Positions 54,275-64,000 of a DNA stretch of 64,000 bases are shown here, piece after piece; position 1 is the first letter of the stretch; the number at the start of each line of letters is the position of its first letter. Both the position numbers and the translations under genes were made by a program. This stretch comes from Sialis fuliginosa (taxonomy: Eukaryota > Arthropoda > Insecta > Megaloptera > Sialidae). Under the pieces are notes generated by a model, which worked only from the letters and a program-made list of their open reading frames with translations, had not been told where the DNA came from and made no database searches. The stretch spans positions 12,188,761 through 12,252,760 of the forward strand of contig OY540818.1 in the NCBI GenBank assembly GCA_961205875.1, given 5' to 3'.

Positions 54275-55900
54275 ATTTGTATAGAACCGTACTCGTCCTT
54301 AACATGAAAACATCTTATTGATTGATCTATCAAGCTGTCTATTTTTTGCGAATTTGTTGCCAACATATATTTGATTATATTCTCGGTAATTGTTGTTTTA
54401 CTTAGAAGATATAAATAAACAAAATAATGTTATTAACGTTAATTAATAAATCTATTTTAATTTGTGTTTATTTCAATTCTTAAATTGTGTCATTCGGAAG
54501 ACAAAACGACTAAATAAATATAATAGATAATCAAGATGAATGATATGTTTTCATTATCAGTTAAATGAAAGATATGACATCTTATTTACTGAAAAATAAA
54601 CAATTTTTTTAAGTAGGTACTTAATCATTTAAGTTGATGACACAAAGTGGAGTTCTTAGCCACATTAGCAAATAATTACTTAATTTTCTTTTATCAACCT
54701 ACTTCTTATTAAAGTTAAATTGACACACGGTTTTTGTAAGGCTTGAAAAATAAAAAAAATTAACATATATTCTATTAGTTCATACTTCAAAATCAGACAA
54801 AAAAAATTTGACCAAAAATCGACATTTTGAATTTTTTATAATAATTATTATTTGGTGAAATGATCCATATATACAAAACGTTTTGAACGAATCTCATTTA
54901 CGTGATCTCGAGTACATTTTTGATAAATGAGCAATAGTAAAAAATTAGACGTGAAAATCACCTTCCGAATAGAATTCATTAAATGTAATTTTGAAGTTAT
55001 ATTTAAAACAAATAATCGTTTTAATGTTAACTATAATTGCATTGCTTAATTAAATAAGTGTGAGTTTCTACTTTCAGATTTTTCATGTTTTTATTATTTT
55101 TTTATAAATGGATTCAAAAATCATTGCAAATACCTAAAATTATACTATACTCTCTAATTTAATACTGAAAACACATTTTCCAAACAATATCCCTAATTAA
55201 TTAATTAATTACAAAAGCTGTTCACACAACCATAATTTTCTATCACTGTCAATTCTCCCTCAACTCCAGATAAACATATTATCCAATTTATTTCTAACAC
55301 TCCATATATTTATTTATATTACCTTTTACAATAAATTGAACCATAAATAACTCCTTTATCTATTAATCACATGCCAATATTCTACTGAATGCAAATTAAA
55401 GTTCGTACCCTAAGGTATTCATGTGAAACACAAAATGTCAGTAATAATGATTATTAATTACAATATATTTTTATTATATCTCGTATAGTTTTTCTCCTAT
55501 ATTTAATTAATTACGTTTATATTATATGCGTAATACGCTGTATTATCAGCTATTGATCGCAATCATTTAATTCGTTGTACTTGTAGACTTTTATTTCTCA
55601 GCATGAGATCATTTAGCGAGTTGTAATGTGTACACTATTATTACCGTTTATTATTTTTATGTTGTAATTTGTAATATGTTTCAATATTGATTGTGTACAT
55701 TGATAAAAGCGATCGTATTTTTGTTTTGTTAGTTGTTCAGAAATCAAAAAGACTAGCTGTAGAACGAAGACAAGCAGTCAAATATGAAAAACATTATAAT
55801 TTTATTGGGAAATAACAATTTTTTGTTTCAGTATGTAACTGCGTAGAAAATAGAAACATAGAAACTTATTTATATAATTAATAGTAAACATGTTATATTT
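54275..55900. other. AT-rich sequence, no gene recognised
   Basis: Contains TAATTAATTAATTAATTA near 55195 and other homeodomain-like A/T strings, as expected by composition. Nothing else. Confidence 0.45.
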
Positions 55901-55914
55901 TCATTAATTTAAAA

Positions 55915-56110
55915 AAATGTGTTTAGAGTTCCAAAGAAACCCTATTAATCTCACTTTGTCGTTTATTTTCATATCTAAGTATGTGGGTGTCGAAATGTAG
56001 ATCTCAATTAGTAGAATATGACTCTATTTTTATATTTTTTTCTAACTCAAAAATGCACCTGTAGCTCCAATCAATTCACGTAGTTTGTACTTCGGAACCC
56101 TTATGGCATA
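55915..56110 (+). repeat. GAGTTCCAAAGAAACCC repeat, relative of 43010
   Basis: GAGTTCCAAAGAAACCCTAT, CTCACTTTGTCG and an ending TACTTCGGAACCCTTATGGC. The GGAACCCTTAT phrase is characteristic of a common lepidopteran interspersed repeat. Confidence 0.5.
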
Positions 56111-56434
56111 CACATGATACATTCGAGTATACTATAATATAAATATCGGTATGGAGAACCATACATGACTTCCATGTTCTTTCTATCTTTTTAAATAATT
56201 TTTAAATATACATTTTTTAAATATTTTATTTATATAACCTACTACTATGAATATACATATCGTAATACATTAAAAAAAACATATATACTTATAACGGTTA
56301 CAGCTCTTTTTGCCATTTGTATATAAATATTAGTTTTCTAATGTCAAAAACATAATTCACATTCGTAGAAAAACTAATTTGACAATTTGAATTTAGTTGC
56401 ATTTGTTTCCAAGGTAACATGAATTAATGACATA

Positions 56435-56800
56435 TTAGTATTTAAAATTCAAATTCTAAATGTGTTTTTCATCCCTTTAATGGCTGTTTAAGCACGTACA
56501 AATAATAAATGTCCCTTAGATTCAATTGAATTGCAAATGTACCAAATCTTATCAAAATTAGTGAGATAATACTCGCAATATTCACTTTTTAGACGAAAAA
56601 AGTTACAAAATTTCGAATATTTCCAAAACCCCTAATCCGATTAGCACCAAAATCAATAGGTCTGGAGTACTCACTGAGACAAACATTTTCCCCAAAAATA
56701 ATTCAGATCGGTGCATTTTTACAGTAGTTATCGTGAACGAACAAAAAATTACATCCTGACACACAGACACACGGACACATAGACACACGCACAGCCGCCA
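56435..56800 (-). repeat. (GT)n-headed repeat, inverted relative of 35812-36170
   Basis: Read on the minus strand it starts GCGGCTGTGCGTGTGTCTAT and GTGTGTCAGGATGTAA, and ends GTGCTTAAACAGCCATTAAA, then ATTTGAATTTTAAATACTAA. The 61-codon minus frame at 56603-56788 is inside it and is not a host gene. Confidence 0.6.
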
Positions 56801-56804
56801 TGCG

Positions 56805-58380
56805 GGAATTAACTTTTCTTTACGTTTTGAAGTTAGTACAATCAGAATTTGTCATTTTCTCGGACACGATTTTTCGATGGTAATACAATACTTCCATTTC
56901 TTTCAGAACATGGAAGTAAAATAGTATAACCTATACATACAAATCTTGATATTTATAAAAGTCATAACAGTTAAATTCACCTAATAAAATATAAAATCTA
57001 GTATTTGATATTGATAGGTACCTACTTTTATTTGCAAATAAAATTTGACAATAAATTCATGTATTCTTGCGTAATAAATGTCATCTTGTCGTTCCAACCT
57101 GGACAAGTATTGTATTTAATAAATTGTGTGGAGGCAAACGTATGTGTGTGTGTATATATTGAGGGCAAATGTTTGAGGCCAATGTGTGTCTGATGAAATG
57201 TTAAAGCAGATTTATTAGGTCGGTTGTAGTTTGGCACAATGATTTTTAAACTCTCCGTCTTTTATTCCAGTGCCACCTTATATTTTTAACTAAAAATAAA
57301 CATTTAAAATTGCATTCTGCTCAAGTTTAATTTTTCTAAGTATATTTTTTTTAACAAATGGTGCCAACATTTTCTTGTGTTTTTTTGCTTCGTACAGTAA
57401 CAAATCTAACTGAATACTTGTTTATACAGGGTGTTAAAAAAGTATCTAAGTCTTAATAACGTGCAATGCAGGCTAAAATTAATTTAATATGAGCTTACAA
57501 ATCAATCTAATCAATGATTGCCTGTTTTTAAAAACCGAAATGATTTTTCACTCATTTTAGCATAGATCGACTCTTTTTTAATACCGTAAAATATTTTACA
57601 AATTATCAACATGGGTTAATATAAAAACTTACATTAACATTTTCGGAGGCAAAGCTTTTTTATAAAAAAAAATATCAATCAAATGAAAAAAATACTTGTT
57701 TTTATTTCATTTTTATCTTGAAAACGTAGTGATGGCATTTGCCATTAGTTTCTATACCTGTAATAGAAACTGGATCAAAATCGATGAGGATATTTCTGCA
57801 GGTACATACTCCATTGAATAATTAATGCAAAAAATGTGTTGCTTATTTAAAAAATGAGTTAAAAGAATTAACTACAGCTATATTTTATTTTTAATCTAAA
57901 TTAAATACATAAGACAAATACTGATTAATTACAAAATTCAAAACATTGTTGAACCACTGGTTAATCTGGTCTGAAGTATAACAAATCTTCAAATTCCAGT
58001 GAAACTTGAATCTCGAACAAAAAAAGAATTAAATCATCTATGTTCTTGCGAGACTTGTTTTACTTTTAATACTTTTTTGTTTTGGATGATACATGATACT
58101 TCGGATAATAATAATGAATTTAAAAAAATGATTCATTATAAAAGTTTAGACCTTGTAATATTTATGATTCAAGTACAAGACTTTTGTTCCTTTTTGCTGG
58201 TCGGTAATGTTAATAACCTCTTTCATGGTTTCGAAGAAAGGAATTCACCTATGAACTGTATATTTTTATTTATAAAGGTCAGTTTGAAAGTATGTACCTA
58301 CTTTATTCTCTTTTTCTTTACTATGTAGTGTAATATTTTACTTTCTTATACTACCATTTATCTAAAGTAGGTATTCTTAA
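56805..58380. other. AT-rich sequence with a chance-length frame
   Basis: A 109-codon frame at 57999-58328 (+) has a cysteine- and phenylalanine-rich product with no recognisable domain and no splice context; I regard it as chance. ACAGGGTGTTAAAAAAGTAT at 57427 resembles an element terminus also hinted at 39919 and 63672. Confidence 0.4.
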
Positions 58381-58389
58381 TTGCCAGAC

Positions 58390-58590
58390 GATTTAAAAAT
58401 TTTGATGGAAATATCCTTTCTATATTTGTTTGAAATTTTATATTTAGGAACAATTTAAAACGATCATTCAATCGGAATCGAATTTATACTCAATTTTTGG
58501 ACTTTTCCAATGAATTTTTTAAACGATGTGTATTAGAAAAAATGTTAAGGTATGAGTTTTAAAGAATATTCTCGTTTTGTTTTATTTATT
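58390..58590 (+). repeat. Diverged relative of the 27745-28020 repeat
   Basis: Shares TGTTTGAAATTTTATATTTA, a TTTTTGGACTTTTCCAATGA-type segment, GTATTAGAAAAAATGTTAAG and AAGAATATTCTCGT with the 27745 copy. The (GT)n head is absent. Confidence 0.4.
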
Positions 58591-58599
58591 TTTAAAAGA

Positions 58600-60615
58600 A
58601 ACAATCGCTTTAAAAAATATATATTTGAAATGGTTCAAAATCAATGATTTCAGAGTTTTAAATAATTTAATGAGTATATACATACATGCATAAGCGGAGT
58701 AAGGAGGGTGCGAGAGGGCCCTGAGTAACATGGTGAAGAACAAACAAAAAATATCTCCAGGTATTGTGTGTGTGGCAAAATTTGTCTTTTTAGACAAAAA
58801 AATCTTTCAATTTTTCATAACGTGTCACTTGAAGGGAAGGAGGCATAACTAACATTCCACTCCGTTCTTACTGTCAGAAAAATTAGACTAAACTTAAATG
58901 TGTCCTGAGTCCTTTTGAGTAATTTTAAATAATTATGACCTATTTCAGTACTTACCTCCAAATTTAGCTAGCTTATGTTAAATTTTTAAATATTAATTTT
59001 CGCTATATGGAAATTATATAACACTATATTTACATTCATAGTTTTATTACTATTGTGATTTATATACGATATAATAAACACAATTTGTTCCAAAAAAATA
59101 CAAACATATTTAAAAGGAAGATAATTAAAATTTCATAATTATACACACATTTCATATGTCATATTATTTATACGAAGAGATAAACATTTGGTCCTTGAAC
59201 AACATTAAGATATTTTATTTGTGCGTTAAGGTTGTTCACCATAACTTAATATATCATAATTACAGTACAACATATATGATTAAATACATATATCTAACGA
59301 TCAATTGTTGCATTACCAAAGACAAATTGGCGAAGGTTGTCTGTGCGATTCATACTGTACAGGATTTCCCCGAAAGTCACGACAATTAGTTGTGGAGTGT
59401 TTGAGAAGTCGTGATTAACTAATAAACGTTAGATGGTTCGTTGACCGATATCTTACTTAACCTTAAACAATATAAGTAATGAATTGCATGCATGGATTGA
59501 AGTTTCAGGCGATTTTTATGTGCCAATCATTAATTAAATTATTTTTTATATGGTAATTTTCCCTTCTTAATTTATAATATTATTTTCGACGAAGAACTAC
59601 GTCTTCTCCGACGATATAGGGGATAAATTTGTGAGCATGAATGCAACGAAGATATAAATAAGTTCATATCTCTATCCCTCAACCCTTCCTACAGTTACAA
59701 AAAAATGAACTAATTTTCAAAGGTTTTGTATAGTCGACCTTCAATATTTCGCCTCCTGTCAAAGAAAAAAGGCTCTAATTGGTCTCATCCGATTCAGCAG
59801 GAAAATCTTACAGAGGTATAGGGATTTTAGAATAAAATATAATATACATTTTGATATAGATGTAGAGTTGCATGCAGAAGTGGTCCACCAGTTTTCATTC
59901 AAATTCGCTTATCACAAACTTAGTAGGCTCCTCCCATTTGATTATAATATTTAAATCATTTCTTCATGTACCAAACAAAGACAGATATTTTGAAACTCAT
60001 TTGCTAAATAAAGAAGTACTCTTAATTAAATTGTGTGGTAATAAATATTTGATATTCCGAATTTTAGTATTTAAATATGTTAAACTTGATACAAAATTAA
60101 TTAATGAAATGGACGTATATTTGTGTTTTTATTTAAAATGATGTAACTGTATAAACTCCGCGCTAAAAAAATATAACTGGATGATGTTTGTCTTAATATT
60201 TTTGAATCTGTTGTAAGCCATTCTGACCTTTAAGGTGGCAGACGACTTCTAAAGCCCATAGTACATAATATTTACTATCTATATAATATTATCTCTTCAA
60301 GTTTCCAAAATTCAATCACCGACTTTGATGAGGTGTAAAAAAGTTTGTCGACAACTGTATCAACAATATGTAGGAGTATATTTGCACAGATACAGTGTAC
60401 ACATGTGTATTCTATATATGTTTCTCTTCAGTTAAATCTACTCCCTACGTCAGAAGTTTCAGAAACTTTAATATGATCATATAGATTCAGTTGTTTTGCG
60501 TTGTTACTTTCTATACCCGGCGAAAAACTTTTTATAAAGATTTAAATCTAGATGTACGGCTAATTGACTGATGTTTTATGCCAAAGTATTATTTCAAACT
60601 ACATATCTATGGCTC
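58600..60615. other. AT-rich sequence, no gene recognised
   Basis: Frames at 59156-59389 and 59872-60141 (+, 77 and 89 codons) have I/L/K/Y-rich products without domains. ACGAAGAACTACGTCTTCTC at 59589 is a small inverted repeat. Confidence 0.4.
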
Positions 60616-60620
60616 GTTAA

Positions 60621-60750
60621 GGGTGGATTCAGACTATCGAGCCGGTCTCGCTCCAGACAAATATTTAGTATAGTAATACTGTATCGGAGCGTGATTGAAC
60701 TGAGACCTGAGCGATACCTATAGTGACAATGATTTTATTGTTTAGTGTTT
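60621..60750 (+). mobile_element. TTAA-flanked element, truncated copy
   Basis: TTAA|GGGTGGATTCAGACTATCGA, CCGGTCTCGCTCCAGACAAA, GTAATACTGTATCGGAGCGT and GAGACCTGAGCGATACCTAT follow the 14711 element closely. The match ends around TTTAGTGTTTATTC and no right terminus follows. Confidence 0.75.
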
Positions 60751-60984
60751 ATTCGGACCGAAAACTAGCTGTACCATTATTGAACTAGTTTTAGAAAATT
60801 GCATTTAATAATCATAGTAATTGATTCAGGATTTATTTAGTAACTGAATCTTTTTGATTTATGCCCAGTTCAACTAATCTTAGATAAGGAAAGTTTATAT
60901 ATATTATATATTCCATAAACGTTGGTTAAAAATGTATAATATGCTTAAAATAACAGTTTAATTTAGTCTGTAATAGAGATTAAT

Positions 60985-61165
60985 AGACATTAATAAATTA
61001 TCACTGAAATACTTTTAAAGGCAGTACAAAACATTTATTATAATTCATTTTATAATTTCAAACAATTGATATTTATTTTAAGATCTAAATGATACGCCGC
61101 TGTTTTTACGGAGCACATTTTTACGGAGTACGATAGCAACAATGATAAGTCTAGATATTTTCTTG
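60985..61165 (+). repeat. Two-copy interspersed repeat (relative at 19850)
   Basis: AATTATCACTGAAATACTTT, GTACAAAACATTTATTATAA, TTGATATTTATTTTAAGATC and CGATAGCAACAATG match 19868-20010 in order. Confidence 0.6.
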
Positions 61166-61555
61166 TCTAATTGTAAGTAGAGACTTTAACAATTCAAATT
61201 AGAATTTATTTTAACAATAATGGGCTCATGTCTACAGGTATTTTGATGAAATTATTATTTTTAAACTAACCAAAAGAAAATAAATACAGTTACAGTAAAT
61301 CAATAACAAACAGTTGAATATTACAGGTGCTTTATGAGTTTTGCAAAAATAATTATAATAATTATTATGGTATTGATATAATCTTAATATCTAAAACCTT
61401 GTTTCATTACCGATGCAAAACATTTAATGGTTTTAGAATAAAATATGTGTCAAACCTTGATTTAGATTTATATTTAAAATAATCACATGCTACCTAGAGA
61501 AATATAGATGTATAAAATAAATCATAAATATAACTGATCATATATTATATCTGTA

Positions 61556-62066
61556 AGGTACTGGCACCAGTTATGGCCGCTGTAAAAGCAAGGTTTACTG
61601 TTTTTGTGATTCACGGGCTTCTTTTTTGTAATTCTCTTGAACTCATGTTACTTATAAAACAAGTAACTCTTTATTTAATCAATTTATTTACCAAAGTCCG
61701 CAAATATATATTTTTTATTATAGCCTTTTACTTTGTTTATGTATTTTCTCCAATAATGAATAAAGAAAAACCAGTTATGAGCACGCAGTTGCTAATGATT
61801 AAAAAATGATAAGTACTACGACACAAGCAGTTGCTATAATAATATAATAATTAATTAATTAATTATACTAGTATTTAGTTTAAATGTCCACCATTTTGAC
61901 ACCTATTGGCCGATTGTCATCAAATTACGCTGTAAGACAGTTAAATGTATATAGATTAATATTCAGAAATGGTAGTAATCAAATATCAACTAATATTTTT
62001 CATTCATATTCAGTACATTTAATTAAAAAATAGCAATTACTGTGGTCATATCCAAGACAAGTACCT
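61556..62066 (-). mobile_element. AGGTACTGGCACCAGT family, near full-length copy
   Basis: TA|AGGTACTGGCACCAGTTATGG (right end, inverted) runs through TTTTTGTGATTCACGGGCTT, GTACTACGACACAAGCAGTT and AAATGTCCACCATTTTGACA to ATATCCAAGACAAGTACCT|TA, where about 9 bases of the left terminus are lost. The 78-codon plus frame at 61573 lies inside. Confidence 0.9.
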
Positions 62067-62069
62067 TAG

Positions 62070-62429
62070 TTTACAAGTTTATATTAGCCTTTCAACAATC
62101 AATACGACCCTCCATTTTTTGTTGACTGTCTATATAAATATTTTATAGTTGAAATGTTTTTCTAAAAATAAAAACTTTTTTTTCCATACCGTCTTGATGT
62201 TCGGTACTAACTATAAAGATTTGTACGCATGCAAAAGTAAACTAGAATATTTCCAGTAGTACCTATATAACTACTACATTTTTAGAAATCTTAGATAAAA
62301 TCCATAACAGAATTCGGTACCTTATAGAAAAATTTATGGAATGTCTCTTTGTCCCGCGGGACAGCGTCTCGTTTGACAATTTTCACTCCAGCTTACCGCG
62401 AGTAAAAATATTTTTCACAAGGAAAAAAA
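62070..62429. other. AT-rich sequence with a 14-bp GC palindrome
   Basis: TGTCCCGCGGGACA (62350-62363) is a perfect palindrome in AT-rich DNA, followed by GCGTCTCGTTTGAC. No gene is seen. Confidence 0.5.
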
Positions 62430-62954
62430 AATATCTGCCAAGTGAATGTACAGTGCTTCCTCGTAATAAATTCATCAAAGAGATATTAATATTTGACAAT
62501 TTCAATTTAAATTAAAAATTTTCTGTTATGCAAACATATATTTGATATGGCAAAGTAAATACCGGTTGTAAAAAACTAATGACGATTTTTTATCATAAAT
62601 TTAATAGAAAATTGAATGCTCTACAAAAAAGATTAAATTTTCACGTTACATGTGTTTGAGATATCTTCAAAAAATAAATCTTTTGGGATGTCACCCCTCC
62701 CTTTACACACGATTTTAATAAATCTAACCAGATCCAACCAACCAAGTTTCATTAATATCGGTTCAGTGGTTCGTGAGTAAATATGCGTGTGACAAAGATT
62801 CAAGGGACAGACAGACAAACAGACACGGAGCAAAAAGTGTTTATATTGACCTGAAACGGAAGATCAAGTTAAAATTTTGAAATCGGAGAACAATTTTTTT
62901 CTCATTTTAAAACGATCACAAAGCTTCTCGTATCTTCGATATGGCGAGGAAGCA
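62430..62954 (+). repeat. Interspersed repeat, shortened full copy (TGCTTCCTCG / CGAGGAAGCA family)
   Basis: Head ATCTGCCAAGTGAATGTACA-GTGCTTCCTCG; tail TCATTAATATCGGTTCAGTG, GACAGACAGACAAACAGACA, CGATCACAAAGCTTCTCGTA, GATATGGCGAGGAAGCA. Part of the middle seen at 16150-16440 is missing. TGCTTCCTCG and CGAGGAAGCA form a 10-base inverted pair at the borders. The 66-codon minus frame at 62633-62833 lies inside. Confidence 0.75.
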
Positions 62955-63227
62955 ACTATTCAAAATATGTACTTCACATTTTTCTATATTGTAATGATTT
63001 GTCGAAAACTATGCATATTTATAAATGTTCAAAATATTGAATTTTTGTAAAAAAAAATTAAAAATATAATATAATCACATTTTTATGATTAATATATATT
63101 TTGAATTCTTATTTAAAAAATCAACATTTTCATGTTAATATTATTGTATTATAATTCATACATTGATATAATTATATCATTGCTTACAACAAATCAAAAT
63201 TCTAAATATGACCCTCTTCACGAAAAA

Positions 63228-63242
63228 GGTTTGAAACCCCTG
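63228..63242 (-). mobile_element. Isolated hAT-like end (CAGGGGTTTCAAACC)
   Basis: The plus strand ends GGTTTGAAACCCCTG at 63242; its complement resembles the CAGgGGTTytCAAAC terminus of many hAT elements. A similar phrase (GGTATTCAAACTGTAC...GGGGGTTTCGCG) occurs near 63858. No paired end was found. Confidence 0.35.
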
Positions 63243-63249
63243 CATTAAA

Positions 63250-64000
63250 CAAAACGAAAGTTCAATTTTAAAAATTCAAAAGAGTTCCTCAGCTCGTCTG
63301 AAAGGAATATAAAATGTTAATAAAAATATGAAGCAAATACAAACAAAATTCAACGTACAACTTCAAGGGTTTCCTACGTTCCAACAAAATATGAGTTAAA
63401 GAATTGGATCCGACATTCAACATTTTCTTTATTGAAGAACACCGTAAGATATGTAAGATCATAAATTTCATTCTTATTTACCAATGCGCCCGTGTCATGG
63501 CTACCCAAGATCAATGCGTTTTAGGTTGGCAGACATGTCACGTGATGTCAGTCACGACCGCATCATTTTCCTTTAATTGGTGTTTTGAATTTTTTACAAT
63601 AAATATTATGTGTTAATGACTGGTTTCATAAACTAGATGCACGCCGGCATTGGTTGAGATGATGTTGAAAACGTGTACAGGATGTTTCAATTAACTTTAG
63701 AGCTAATAAAAAGTTCGTATACCCATTGTTAATCAATTTATTTATACAGTTGTATTTATGACGAGAAAATTTGATTTAATCTACGATGTATTTTTGCAGT
63801 AATTGTTTTTTTTTAAACATAATTGAACTGAAGAATGTTGAAATGCAATAAAGTAATGGTATTCAAACTGTACTTCTCTGGGGGTTTCGCGAGTCAAAAT
63901 AAAAATTCGAAAAAAAGCATAAAAAAGTTAATTGTCTGAAATTTTAAGGGTGAAAAGTGGTCCACCGAAAAAAAATCATAGTTTTAAGCATTGGCGTCGC
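63250..64000. other. AT-rich right edge
   Basis: Frames at 63289-63616 on both strands show no domain. GTACAGGATGTTTCAATTAA at 63675 and TTGGCGTCGC at the very edge resemble transposon termini, but the window ends there. Confidence 0.35.

Noticed and set aside
54060..54305. 81-codon minus frame as a host gene
   Set aside because: Lies mostly within a MITE and recurs in another copy at 61573.
57999..58328. 109-codon frame as a gene
   Set aside because: Product shows no domain or signal, no GC rise, no splice context; length within chance expectation.

Overview
The window looks like AT-rich nuclear DNA from an insect. By eye it is roughly three quarters A+T. There is no rRNA, tRNA, operon-like gene order or long open frame: the longest frames are 109-114 codons, about what such a composition yields by chance in 64 kb. 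Several repeats resemble sequence typical of Lepidoptera and other insects: a 'cttcgttcgcgtg' head with an 'atttataatattagtaggga' tail at 31622-31935, and 'gttccgaag...' repeats followed by (GTCC)n at 43010 and 55920. A moth, butterfly or caddisfly relative is my best guess; a hemipteran is not excluded.

Only one segment reads convincingly as a host coding exon: 37594-37706 (+). It has an ATG, 37 codons plus two bases, much higher GC than its surroundings, and a GTAAGTG splice donor. A good acceptor candidate lies upstream at 37368. A TATA-box core promoter candidate at 5328, with a GTAAGT donor at 5488, could mark an upstream non-coding exon on the same strand. If so, 5.5-37.4 kb is a giant 5' intron, and everything after 37.7 kb is the next intron. 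Scattered GC-richer islands look like enhancer or promoter candidates. They lie at 3.66-3.90, 5.14-5.36, 10.26-10.40, 20.27-20.46, 32.39-32.48, 34.92-35.16, 38.52-38.72 and 47.20-47.45 kb, and some carry full CRE, ETS, GAGA or homeodomain-like sites.

The rest is a graveyard of small DNA transposons. The dominant family has TA target sites and AGGTACTGGCACCAGT ends; I find nine copies, four of them near full length at 511-534 bp. Other elements are: a hAT-type MITE (7402-7793) with a perfect 8-bp target duplication inside a second GGGGAAAGT-ended element (7348-8543); a pogo/Tigger relic (41166-41844) that still encodes a transposase C-terminus with a PCNA-binding-type motif; a second Tigger-like fragment (50.29-50.63 kb); long-armed fold-back elements at 45833-46068, 49117-49542 and 32684-32962; a TTAA-flanked element at 14711-14889 with a truncated copy at 60621; a TA-flanked element at 10685-11245; and several isolated hAT-like CAG/CTG ends. 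Older interspersed repeats with GACAGACA or GTGTGT tracts recur in both orientations.
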